Made by a program: the position numbers and the translations under genes. 64,000 bases of DNA from Lachnospiraceae bacterium (lineage in GTDB: Bacteria; Bacillota; Clostridia; Lachnospirales; Lachnospiraceae): positions 52,299 through 116,298 of the forward strand of contig JAFZVZ010000018.1 of the NCBI GenBank assembly GCA_017617545.1, in the 5' to 3' direction. Below, in pieces: positions 19,206-27,188 of this stretch. Each line of letters begins with the position of its first letter. Within the stretch, counting starts at the first letter, position 1. Under the pieces are notes generated by a model. That model worked only from the letters and a program-made list of their open reading frames with translations, did not search any database and had not been told where the DNA came from.

Positions 19206-19739
19206 TTACTCCTCCGCTTCCGCGGGTTCAGCAGTATCCGCAGCCTCGACAGGCACTCTCTTGTACTCCGTAAACGTATACGTCAGGTCGTAGTAGGTCT
19301 GCTCGTCGCCTTCATTTTCCAAAGCCCACTCAGGATCGTCGTCCAGGTTCGGAAAATACGTGTCCGCGTCGTAAGCGTAGTCGATCTTCGTGATGTACGC
19401 GGTGTCGCAGAGCGGCAGGAACTGGCGGTAAATGCTGGCCCCGCCGATCACGTAGACGTCGTCCGCGGGGTAGGATGCAGCAGCCTCGGCGGCTTCCTTC
19501 ACGCTGTGTACGATGATCGCGTCGGGAACGTAGAATTTCGGATCGCGGGTGACCACGATATTGATCCGGTTTTTGAGGGGCTTAGCGCCCGGAAAACTCT
19601 GCAGCGTCGCGCGGCCCATGATGACGACCTTGTTCACTGTGTGGTCGCGGAAGAAGCGCATATCCGCGGGAATGCTGACCAGAAGTTTGTTGTTCTTGCC
19701 GATGGCCCAGTTGCTATCGACGGCGGCGATACATTTCAT
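19206..19739 (-). CDS. folA: Dihydrofolate reductase
   Basis: 177 residues from the ATG at 19739, which has a strong SD (AGGAGGTGCC) just upstream on the minus strand; open frame further upstream is non-coding leader. Typical DHFR features: IAAVDSNWAIGKNNKL (substrate loop), VVIMGRATLQSFPG (NADPH binding), VYVIGGASIYRQFL and YITKIDYAYDADTYFP. It regenerates tetrahydrofolate consumed by thymidylate synthase, encoded convergently next door. A short acidic tail (AADTAEPAEAEE) extends past the usual end. Confidence 0.95.
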   Translation of the reverse strand: MKCIAAVDSNWAIGKNNKLLVSIPADMRFFRDHTVNKVVIMGRATLQSFPGAKPLKNRINIVVTRDPKFYVPDAIIVHSVKEAAEAAASYPADDVYVIGGASIYRQFLPLCDTAYITKIDYAYDADTYFPNLDDDPEWALENEGDEQTYYDLTYTFTEYKRVPVEAADTAEPAEAEE

Positions 19740-19831
19740 GTGAAGGCACCTCCTACAGCTGTGGTGAAGGCTACGAAGAGCCGGAAGGGGACAGGGAGGC
19801 ATTGCTGCCTGCGCTGTTTCTTCCGTCTGCG

Positions 19832-19860
19832 ATTGTATCACAGACGGCGTGAAAGAACAA
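19832..19860 (-). promoter_or_regulatory. folA promoter with inverted repeat around the -10
   Basis: On the minus strand TTGTTC (19860-19855) and TACAAT (19837-19832) are 17 bases apart. The -10 lies inside an inverted repeat CGTCTG (19824-19829) and CAGACG (19841-19846), a possible operator. Confidence 0.75.
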
Positions 19861-19909
19861 CTTTTTGAGGGAAAATGGCTCATTTTCGGCGAAAACCGAC
19901 GCATTTTTA

Positions 19910-19938
19910 TTGCATTTTACGGCAAATGGGACTATATT
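19910..19938 (+). promoter_or_regulatory. ilvE promoter
   Basis: TTGCAT at 19910-19915 and TATATT at 19933-19938 with 17-base spacing, divergent from the folA promoter. Confidence 0.65.
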
Positions 19939-19988
19939 AGTAGACAGTTTTTAAGCCGCAAATACACGGCAGACAGGAGAGTGAGACT

Positions 19989-21059
19989 ATGTTGAATATC
20001 AGGTATGAGCTTACGAAGAACCCGAAGGCTAAGCCGGCTGCAGATGACCCGCTTCGCTTCGGTACGATTTTCACGGATCATATGTTCGTCATGAACTATG
20101 AGACCGGCAAGGGCTGGTTCGATGCGCGCATCGTTCCTTACGGCAATATCAGCCTCGATCCTTCCGCGATGGTGTTCCATTACGGCCAGGAAATGTTCGA
20201 GGGCATGAAGGCGTATCGCACCGATGACAACCGCGTGCTTCTGTTCCGTCCTTACAAGAACGCAGAGCGTGCGAACAACTCCAACAAGAGACTGTGCATG
20301 CCGCAGATCCCTGAGGAAGATTTCGTTGAGGCCTGCAAGGCAGTCGTCAAGGTTGATCAGGACTGGATCCCGACGAAGCCCGGCACCTCCCTTTACATTC
20401 GTCCGTTCATGATCGCGACCGATCCGTTCCTCGGCGTTCGCGTTTCGGATACGTATCTCTTCATCGTCATTCTCTCGCCGGTTGGTCCGTACTATGCAGA
20501 GGGCCTGAACCCGGTTAAGATCTGGATCGAGGATGAGTATGTTCGTGCCGTCAAGGGCGGTATCGGTGAGGCGAAGACCGGTGGCAACTATGTTGCATCG
20601 CTCGCTGCACAGGTGAAGGCTCATGACGAGGGATACTCGCAGGTATTGTGGCTTGACGGCCGTGAGAGAAAGTACATCGAGGAAGTCGGCGCGATGAACA
20701 TTTTCTTCAAGATCAACGGCACGATCGTTACGCCTATGCTCAACGGTTCCATCCTTCCGGGTGTTACGAGAAACTCGGTTATCGAGGTTTGCAAGAGCTG
20801 GGGTCTTCCGGTTGAGGAGCGCCGCATCTCCGTTGACGAGCTTGTTGAGGCAGGCCGCACGGGAGCGCTCGAGGAGTGCTTCGGTTCCGGTACCGCAGCT
20901 GTCATCAGCCCGGTCAGCCATCTCCGCTTCGAGAACGAAGTGTTCCAGATCGGCGACGGCGGCATCGGCCCTGTAAGCCAGAAGCTGTACGACACGATCA
21001 CCGGCATTCAGCTCGGCAAGATCGCTGACGACCGCAACTGGACGGAAGAGGTCAAGTAA
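19989..21059 (+). CDS. ilvE: Branched-chain amino acid aminotransferase
   Basis: 356 residues, class IV PLP aminotransferase. Seen: FHYGQEMFEGMKAYR (substrate loop), LYIRPFMIATDPFLGVR, KTGGNYVASLAAQVKAHDEG with the PLP region, QVLWLDGRERKYIEEVGAMN, and the GSILPGVTRNSVIE and GSGTAAVISPV segments of the BCAT II type. It performs the last step of Leu, Ile and Val synthesis and the first of their breakdown. SD ACAGGAGAG lies upstream. The MurD-like gene follows after 69 bases, with a hairpin in the gap (21072-21090). Confidence 0.95.
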   Translation: MLNIRYELTKNPKAKPAADDPLRFGTIFTDHMFVMNYETGKGWFDARIVPYGNISLDPSAMVFHYGQEMFEGMKAYRTDDNRVLLFRPYKNAERANNSNKRLCMPQIPEEDFVEACKAVVKVDQDWIPTKPGTSLYIRPFMIATDPFLGVRVSDTYLFIVILSPVGPYYAEGLNPVKIWIEDEYVRAVKGGIGEAKTGGNYVASLAAQVKAHDEGYSQVLWLDGRERKYIEEVGAMNIFFKINGTIVTPMLNGSILPGVTRNSVIEVCKSWGLPVEERRISVDELVEAGRTGALEECFGSGTAAVISPVSHLRFENEVFQIGDGGIGPVSQKLYDTITGIQLGKIADDRNWTEEVK

Positions 21060-21128
21060 GAACACAAGAGCGGAAAATGAGCCATTTTCCGAAAGGCGGT
21101 CACCGGCCGCCGCAGAAACGGAAGCAGT

Positions 21129-22316
21129 ATGAAGCAATATACAGGATTTGACGGGCAATCCGTCCTGATCTGGGGTTATGGTCGCGAGGGGCGCTCAATG
21201 GAGCGCTTCCTTGCGACATATTGTAATCCGAGGGAGGTTGCCGTATTTGAGGGGAAGCGCGAGGATATCGACGAGCAGAAGTACGACGTCATCCTCAAGA
21301 GCCCCGGGATCGTCATGGATGATGACGATCCGCGATACTCATCGATGACCGATGTCTTCATGAGTGAGTTCCGGGATCAGGTGATCGGTGTGACCGGCAC
21401 CAAGGGAAAGAGCACCACGTCCGCGATGCTGGCGCATGTGCTCGGTGAGTGCCTGCCGCAGAAGGTGATCCTCCTCGGAAACATCGGCAAACCGTGCCTT
21501 GACTATTACGGTGAGATCGAACAGGATACCGTTATCGTGTTTGAACTTTCCTGCCACCAACTTGCGCATCTTCGGACATCGCCGCATGTGGCGGTTTTTT
21601 TGAATCTGTTCGAAGAACATCTCGATTACTATCATACGGTGGAGCGGTATTTTGCGGCGAAACGGCATATCACGGAGCAGCAGTCGGAAAATGATTTCTT
21701 CTTCGTGGGAACCCAGGTCCCGCCGATCGAAACGCGCGCCGCGAAGACGGCGATCGAGTTCGCGTCGGCACCGGATTATCACCTGCAGGTGCTCGGCGAG
21801 CACAACAACTACAACGCGGAGTTCGTGTACCGCATCGCGACGGAAGTGTACGGCGCGGATCCGGAGGCCGTGAAGGCGGCGCTTCGGACATTCACGGGAC
21901 TTCCCCACCGGCTGCAGAAACTCGGTGTGAAGGACGGTGTCACGTACTACGACGATTCCATCTCGACGATCCCGAACGCGACGATCGAGGCTTTGTTGTC
22001 CATCCCGGGCGCGTACTCGGTCATCATCGGCGGCATGGACCGCGGGATCAACTACGACGCGCTCGTGACGTTCATCCGCAACAACCCGCAGTTCCGCTAC
22101 ATTCTCGCGTACGAGTCGGGACGGCGGATTTACGATCAGGTGAGCGACTGCGACAGCTGTGTCTACGTGGATGATCTGGCAGCGGCGGTCGAGAAGGCGC
22201 GTGCGATCACGCCTGCGGGACGGGCCTGTGTGCTCTCCCCGGCAGCGGCATCGTACGGATATTTCAAGGATTTTGAGGAGCGCGGAGAGAAATTCCGCGA
22301 GATGGTCGGGCTGTAA
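21129..22316 (+). CDS. murD: UDP-N-acetylmuramoyl-L-alanine-D-glutamate ligase-like (MurD)
   Basis: 395 residues, slightly short for MurD. It starts with a nucleotide-binding segment (SVLIWGYGREGRSMERFL) and KSPGI, then the ATP-binding GVTGTKGKSTTSAML near residues 87-101, HLDYYH, GEHNNYNAEF, PHRLQKLG and YYDDSISTIPNAT, all in Mur ligase order and closest to MurD. MurD adds D-Glu to the peptidoglycan precursor in the cytoplasm. It is not in a dcw cluster here, so it could be a second copy or a Mur-ligase relative with another role; I favour MurD. Confidence 0.85.
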   Translation: MKQYTGFDGQSVLIWGYGREGRSMERFLATYCNPREVAVFEGKREDIDEQKYDVILKSPGIVMDDDDPRYSSMTDVFMSEFRDQVIGVTGTKGKSTTSAMLAHVLGECLPQKVILLGNIGKPCLDYYGEIEQDTVIVFELSCHQLAHLRTSPHVAVFLNLFEEHLDYYHTVERYFAAKRHITEQQSENDFFFVGTQVPPIETRAAKTAIEFASAPDYHLQVLGEHNNYNAEFVYRIATEVYGADPEAVKAALRTFTGLPHRLQKLGVKDGVTYYDDSISTIPNATIEALLSIPGAYSVIIGGMDRGINYDALVTFIRNNPQFRYILAYESGRRIYDQVSDCDSCVYVDDLAAAVEKARAITPAGRACVLSPAAASYGYFKDFEERGEKFREMVGL

Positions 22317-22357
22317 CAAAAAGACGCGTGCGCGGCAGCATTTTTCGGGAGCGAAGC

Positions 22358-23524
22358 ATGGCGAAGGAAACCACAATAGCCTTCACGGGCGATATCGGAT
22401 TTGACAAATACATGCATCGCCGCTGGAACGATGAGAAACTCGTTTCGGACGAGGCGCTTGCCTTCCTGCGCTCCGCGGACCATCTTGTCATCAACGTGGA
22501 GGGACCTCTCACGAGACGGCGCAAGGTCGCTGGCGTGACGGGTGCCGCCGCGAACCTAAAGCACAGCATTCATCCGAACGCCGTGAAGTTCTTTAACCGG
22601 ATCGGCGCGGATGTCTGGAATATATGCAACAACCACATCATGGATGCCGGACCGGTCGGAATGGCGGACACGCTCTCGGTTGCGAAGAGCTGCAGTGTGA
22701 AGACGCTCGGAGCGGGGAGCAATCTCGCGGAGGCGTCGGCGCCGGTTATCTTCCGCGAGGCGGGCGGCATCGGCATGATCGGTGTCGGATACCAGCGTGC
22801 CTGCCGCAAGGCGGGCGAGGACACGGCGGGATGCTTCTCCTGGAGCGATCTTGAGCTCATCCGTGAGCGCATCGCAGCGGTGAAACGCAAGTGCCGCTGG
22901 TGCATCGTTGTGGCCCATGCGGGCGAGGAGTTTACGGCGCTTCCGGCACCGTACACGAGAGACCGGTACCTCCTCTACTTAGAGATGGGGGCGGATATCG
23001 TGGTCGCGCACCATCCGCATGTGCCGATGAACTACGAGACCGTGGGGGACAAGGCCATCTTTTACTCCCTCGGCAATTTCATCTTCGACACGGACTATCA
23101 GCGCGCGCAGTTCAACACGGAATACGGCCTGTTCGTGAAGCTTCATTTTACGGAAAATGAGTGGTCCTTCGAGCCGTTCGGCATTCGGATCGACCGCGAG
23201 AAAGAGCGCGTCGTGAGCGCGGACCTGCCGCGGATCTTCACCGATGTGCAGGCTGATGAGTATGAGCTGCTGGCACCGCTCGCGGCAAAGGTATTTGTCG
23301 CCAACACGAAGCGGCAGCTTAGGTTCCTCTTCCCCGACAAATTCGCGAACGCGACGGAGGAGGACTGGGTCGCTGACTTTTATGAGCCGCTGCGGAGCGG
23401 CCGCGTGCCGGGCGAGACGCTCGACATGCAGATCATCTATCCGCTTGCCCGGCGCGAGACCGAGGGCGCGTGGAAGCGCAGCAGCCTCGAGGGCGTGAAG
23501 GAGTTTATGCTGGAGCAGTTATAA
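22358..23524 (+). CDS. CapA/PgsA-like metallophosphatase family protein
   Basis: 388 residues from ATG 22358 (GGGAG 7 bases upstream). The PGA_cap/CapA pattern is visible: TIAFTGDIGFDKY, HLVINVEGPLTRR, WNICNNHIMDAGPVGM, CIVVAHAGEEF, ADIVVAHHPHVPMNYE and IFYSLGNFIFD, with metal-binding Asp/His/Asn residues. Family members are linked to poly-gamma-glutamate capsule synthesis, though many have unknown roles. No signal peptide or membrane segment is seen, unlike classical CapA, so a cytoplasmic function is likely. It follows the MurD-like gene closely, hinting at an envelope role. Confidence 0.85.
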   Translation: MAKETTIAFTGDIGFDKYMHRRWNDEKLVSDEALAFLRSADHLVINVEGPLTRRRKVAGVTGAAANLKHSIHPNAVKFFNRIGADVWNICNNHIMDAGPVGMADTLSVAKSCSVKTLGAGSNLAEASAPVIFREAGGIGMIGVGYQRACRKAGEDTAGCFSWSDLELIRERIAAVKRKCRWCIVVAHAGEEFTALPAPYTRDRYLLYLEMGADIVVAHHPHVPMNYETVGDKAIFYSLGNFIFDTDYQRAQFNTEYGLFVKLHFTENEWSFEPFGIRIDREKERVVSADLPRIFTDVQADEYELLAPLAAKVFVANTKRQLRFLFPDKFANATEEDWVADFYEPLRSGRVPGETLDMQIIYPLARRETEGAWKRSSLEGVKEFMLEQL

Positions 23525-23548
23525 TAGTTTAGCGGAAACACATTGCAG

Positions 23549-23585
23549 AGGAAACGCCGATACCGTCGGCGTTTCCTTGGTTTTT
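23549..23585 (+). terminator. Terminator after the CapA-like gene
   Basis: AGGAAACGCCGA (23549-23560) pairs with TCGGCGTTTCCT (23566-23577), a perfect 12-pair stem, then TGGTTTTT. Confidence 0.9.
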
Positions 23586-23635
23586 CCGAGACTTCCCTCG
23601 CACCCGTGAGGAGTGCTCGCAGGGAGATTTTTTTC

Positions 23636-23664
23636 TTGCCTACAATAGGGAGAAATGGTATAAT
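23636..23664 (+). promoter_or_regulatory. Promoter of the relA transcript
   Basis: TTGCCT at 23636-23641 and TATAAT at 23659-23664, 17 bases apart. A second TATAAT lies at 23672-23677. Either yields a leader of about 275-285 bases that contains the repeats described next. Confidence 0.75.
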
Positions 23665-23701
23665 CTTAGTTTATAATGGGAAATGTGTAACCACATTTCA
23701 T

Positions 23702-23940
23702 TACATTCCAGAAATGGAGGCGATATCAAAAACGAGGACGTTTTTGATATCTGTCCGTTTCGCTGCGTAATCCTCGCGAAACCGGCCTGATTTCTGTTCG
23801 TTTTGCTATGTTACATTCCAGAAATGGAGGCGATATCAAAAACGAGGACGTTTTTGATATCTGTCCGGTTTCGCTGCGTAATCCTCGCGAAACCGGCCTC
23901 CTTTCTGTTCATTTCGCTTCGCTACATTCCAGAAAGGAGG
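23702..23940 (+). repeat. Tandem SD-bearing leader repeats before relA (two full copies plus a partial third)
   Basis: Copy 1 starts at 23702, copy 2 at 23812 and a partial copy 3 at 23923; all start TACATTCCAGAAA. Each full copy of about 110 bases holds a GGAGG, a 13-pair hairpin (23722-23734 with 23739-23751; 23832-23844 with 23849-23861, loop AGGA), a second hairpin (in copy 2 CCGGTTTCGC 23865-23874 with GCGAAACCGG 23887-23896), then a pyrimidine-rich arm complementary to the SD of the next copy. Copy 3 supplies the SD used for relA. Not a CRISPR: no spacers or cas genes. Confidence 0.92.
23897..23940 (+). promoter_or_regulatory. SD-sequestering hairpin at the relA start
   Basis: CCTCCTTTCTG (23897-23907) is an exact complement of CAGAAAGGAGG (23930-23940), an 11-pair stem with a 22-base loop. 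It encloses the whole relA SD, 11 bases before the ATG at 23952. When folded, ribosome access should be low. Confidence 0.85.
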
Positions 23941-23951
23941 GTAAAACCGTC

Positions 23952-26345
23952 ATGGGTAAGGATACGGAGAATGCAAATCTGACCATTGCAGATGAGAACC
24001 GCGATACTGTTACTTCGGCAATTGACAGCGCAGCAACTACAGCTGACTCGGACGAAGCAGCGGAAGTTGTCGAGGAAATCGGCACGGGACTCGGCGCGAC
24101 CGAAGATTTCACGGAGCCGGAACAGTTGTATGAAAAGCTGATCGAGACGATCCGGAAGTATCGCCCTACGACGGACCTCACGATCATAGAGCGCGCGTAC
24201 AAGCTGGCGCTGGACGCGCACGGGAACCAGAAGAGAAAGAGCGGCGAGCCCTACATCATCCATCCGCTGTCGGTGGCGATCATCCTGGCAGAGCTCGAGA
24301 TGGACAAGGAAACCATTGTGGCGGGTCTTCTGCACGATGTCGTCGAGGATACGACGATCACCGAGGCGGAGCTCACACGACTGTTCGGCTCGGAGGTGAC
24401 GCTCCTTGTAGACGGCGTCACCAAGCTGACGCAACTGAATTATTCGCAGGATAAGATCGAGGTACAGGCGGAGAACCTTCGAAAAATGTTCATCGCCATG
24501 GCCAAGGATATCCGTGTCATCGTGATCAAACTGGCGGACCGCCTTCACAATCAGCGGACGATGCAGTACCAGTCGCCCGAGAAGCAGATTGAGAAGTCGC
24601 GCGAGACGATGGAGATCTACTCCCCGCTTGCGCACCGGCTCGGTATCAGTAAGATCAAGAAGGAACTGGACGACCTTGCCCTCAAATACCTCAAGCCCGA
24701 CGTATACAAACAGCTGTCGGAGGATATCAAGGCGACGCGCGCAGAGCGCGAGTCGTTCGTGCAGAAGATCTCCGACGAGGTCGGCAAGAAGATGGAGGAG
24801 GCAGGCATCCACGCCGAGATCGACGGGCGCGCGAAGCACTTCTTCAGCATTTACCGGAAAATGGTCAACCAGAACAAGTCGATCGAGCAGATCTACGACC
24901 TCTTCGCCGTCCGTATCATCGTCGAGAGCGTCAAGGACTGCTATGCGGCGCTCGGCATTTTACATGATATGTACAAGCCGGTGCCGGGACGCTTCAAGGA
25001 TTACATCGCCATGCCCAAGGCCAACAACTATCAGTCGCTGCACACGACGCTGATCGGCCCTGGCGGCACGCCGGTGGAGATCCAGATCCGGACGAAGGAA
25101 ATGCACCGCATCGCCGAGTATGGTATCGCGGCGCACTGGAAATACAAGGAATCCCAGAGCGGCAAGCACGTGGACAACGCCGAGGATGAGAAGCTCGCGT
25201 GGCTTCGTCAGATCCTTGAGTGGCAGCGTGACATGTCCGACAACAAGGAATTCCTGAACAGCTTAAAGAGCGACTTTGACCTCTTCAACGACAGCGTGTA
25301 CTGCTTCACGCCTACGGGTGAGGTGAAGACGCTGCCGGTCGGATCGAACACGGTCGATTTTGCGTACAGCATTCACAGCGCGGTCGGCAACAAGATGATC
25401 GGCGCGCGCGTCAACGACCGTCTCGTGAACATCGAGTACGAGATCCAGAACGGCGACCGCGTGGAGATCATCACCTCCGCGAACGCGAAGGGACCGAGCC
25501 GCGACTGGCTCAAGATCGTCAAGAGCGCGCAGGCGCGCAACAAGATCAACCAGTGGTTCAAGGCGGAGCTCAAGGATGACAATATCGCGCGAGGCAAGAA
25601 CGCCATCGCGAACTACGCGAAGACGAAGGGCATCAACCTGTCCGATATCTCCAAGCCGGAATATCAGGAGGCATGTCTCGTAAAATACGGCTTCCGCGAC
25701 TGGGAGTCGCTGATGGCCGCGATCGGCCACGGTACCATCAAGGAAGGCCAGGTCGTCAACAAGCTCTACGAGGAGTGGAACAGAGCCCGCGAGAAGAATA
25801 TGACGGCGGAGGAGCAGGTGGAAGCTCTGCTCACCGAGGAGCGCGCGAAGCCGCAGCGCAACAGACAGGGCGGCGGCATCGTCGTGCAGGGCGCCAACGA
25901 CCTCTCGGTTCATTTTTCGAAGTGTTGTGCTCCGGTTCCCGGAGACCCGATCATCGGCTTCGTCACGCGCGGCCGCGGTGTTTCCATCCACCGCTCGGAC
26001 TGCGTGAACATGCAGCATCTCTCGGACGATGACAAGCAGCGCCTGATCGAGGCCAAATGGGAAGTGCCGGCCGATGAGGCGGAGACGCTTTCGGAACGTA
26101 CCTACAACGCGGAGGTTCGAATATTTGCGAACAACTCGCACAAGACGGAGACGCTTCTCGAGGTCATTCGCATCCTGAATGAGAATAATCTGAATATCAA
26201 CTCCACGACCGTACGGCCGGGCAAGAACGACATCAGCACGATCGTTGTCTCGTTCGAGGTTCACAGCACAGCGCAGCTGAACGCGATGATGAACCGCATC
26301 CGCCAGGTGGAATTTGTCGTGGATGTGGAGCGTACCGCGGGCTGA
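23952..26345 (+). CDS. relA: Bifunctional (p)ppGpp synthetase/hydrolase (RelA/SpoT, Rel)
   Basis: 797 residues. After an acidic N-terminal extension of about 60 residues comes the hydrolase HD domain (KRKSGEPYIIHPLSVAIIL, GLLHDVVEDT), the synthetase domain (KDYIAMPKANNYQSLHTTLI), the TGS domain (VYCFTPTGEVKTLPVGSNT), a conserved Cys-containing zinc region (HFSKCCAPVPGDPIIGFVTR) and a C-terminal ACT domain. This is the long Rel that makes and degrades the starvation alarmone on ribosomes. ATG 23952 is chosen because it follows the SD; an in-frame upstream ATG at 23808 reads through the leader repeats. HD and synthetase residues look intact. Confidence 0.95.
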   Translation: MGKDTENANLTIADENRDTVTSAIDSAATTADSDEAAEVVEEIGTGLGATEDFTEPEQLYEKLIETIRKYRPTTDLTIIERAYKLALDAHGNQKRKSGEPYIIHPLSVAIILAELEMDKETIVAGLLHDVVEDTTITEAELTRLFGSEVTLLVDGVTKLTQLNYSQDKIEVQAENLRKMFIAMAKDIRVIVIKLADRLHNQRTMQYQSPEKQIEKSRETMEIYSPLAHRLGISKIKKELDDLALKYLKPDVYKQLSEDIKATRAERESFVQKISDEVGKKMEEAGIHAEIDGRAKHFFSIYRKMVNQNKSIEQIYDLFAVRIIVESVKDCYAALGILHDMYKPVPGRFKDYIAMPKANNYQSLHTTLIGPGGTPVEIQIRTKEMHRIAEYGIAAHWKYKESQSGKHVDNAEDEKLAWLRQILEWQRDMSDNKEFLNSLKSDFDLFNDSVYCFTPTGEVKTLPVGSNTVDFAYSIHSAVGNKMIGARVNDRLVNIEYEIQNGDRVEIITSANAKGPSRDWLKIVKSAQARNKINQWFKAELKDDNIARGKNAIANYAKTKGINLSDISKPEYQEACLVKYGFRDWESLMAAIGHGTIKEGQVVNKLYEEWNRAREKNMTAEEQVEALLTEERAKPQRNRQGGGIVVQGANDLSVHFSKCCAPVPGDPIIGFVTRGRGVSIHRSDCVNMQHLSDDDKQRLIEAKWEVPADEAETLSERTYNAEVRIFANNSHKTETLLEVIRILNENNLNINSTTVRPGKNDISTIVVSFEVHSTAQLNAMMNRIRQVEFVVDVERTAG

Positions 26346-26447
26346 TCCCGCGCGGGCACAATTGCTAATGATTTATCGAAAAATATCGACAGAATAATGG
26401 TTCTACTACGGTAGAACGAAACGAGGAACGGGCGAAAGAGGTACCCC

Positions 26448-27161
26448 ATGAGACAGATCAAAGCCATGCATGTCGGTCCTTATGAGACCAACTGTTATCT
26501 GATCGGCAACCCGGAGACGGAGCAGCTGATCATCGTCGATCCCGGCGCGGAGCCGGACGAGATCCGCGAGGAGATCCGCGGCATGAACATGCTGCCGGTG
26601 GCTATTTTCCTCACGCACGGACACTTTGATCACATCGGTGCGGTGCGGGAGCTGCAGTCGGTATACAACATCCCCGTGATCGCGGGTCGCGGAGGCGAGA
26701 GCTTCCTCAAGGATTACAGCAAGATCGCGCCCAAGGGGGCGGAGGAGTATTTTCCGGAGTCGCTGATGCATTTTTCGGTGAACCGCTATGTGGACGATGA
26801 GGAGCTTGTCGAGTATGCGGGTTTCCCCATCACCTGCCTGGCGACGCCGGGGCACACCGAGGACGGCGTGTGCTATTTCTTCCCGACGGAGACGATCCTC
26901 ATGAGCGGTGATACGCTGTTCATGGAGAGTGTCGGGCGGACCGACCTGCCCACGGGCGATATGAAGACGCTCATCGAATCGATCCGGAAGCAGCTGTATC
27001 AGCTGCCGAACGAGACGCTGGTGTTCCCGGGTCACGGGCCGGCGACCACGATCGAGTACGAGAAGCGGTACAACATGTACACCTGGGAGAAGGGGCAGAC
27101 GAAGGCGATGATGCCGGCCCCGAAGAAGAAGCGGACGAACGATCTGTCCGTGAAGGACTGA
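26448..27161 (+). CDS. Metallo-beta-lactamase-fold hydrolase (glyoxalase II-like)
   Basis: 237 residues. Metal-binding motif THGHFDHIGAV (HxHxDH), GHTEDGVCY for the next His, SGDTLFMESVGRTD for the bridging Asp, and FPGHGPATT for the last His: the full glyoxalase II/YcbL-like set. Family members hydrolyse thioesters such as S-lactoylglutathione, though in anaerobes the substrate is usually unknown. It sits downstream of relA, a common order in Clostridia, and 27 bases before the hemZ start. A Lys-rich tail ends the protein. Confidence 0.9.
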   Translation: MRQIKAMHVGPYETNCYLIGNPETEQLIIVDPGAEPDEIREEIRGMNMLPVAIFLTHGHFDHIGAVRELQSVYNIPVIAGRGGESFLKDYSKIAPKGAEEYFPESLMHFSVNRYVDDEELVEYAGFPITCLATPGHTEDGVCYFFPTETILMSGDTLFMESVGRTDLPTGDMKTLIESIRKQLYQLPNETLVFPGHGPATTIEYEKRYNMYTWEKGQTKAMMPAPKKKRTNDLSVKD

Positions 27162-27188
27162 ACCTTGCATTATGCGGAAAGGAGCGCG

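Noticed and set aside
23702-23940. A CRISPR array or retron msr-msd.
   Set aside because: Only two full contiguous repeats without spacers, no cas genes and no reverse transcriptase nearby.
23808-23951. An upstream in-frame ATG that would extend Rel by 48 residues.
   Set aside because: It reads through the leader repeat, has no SD of its own, and the ATG at 23952 lies behind the masked SD.
26400-26417. A LexA/SOS box upstream of the MBL-fold gene.
   Set aside because: The dyad TTCTAC-N4-GTAGAA does not match the Firmicute SOS consensus GAAC-N4-GTTC.
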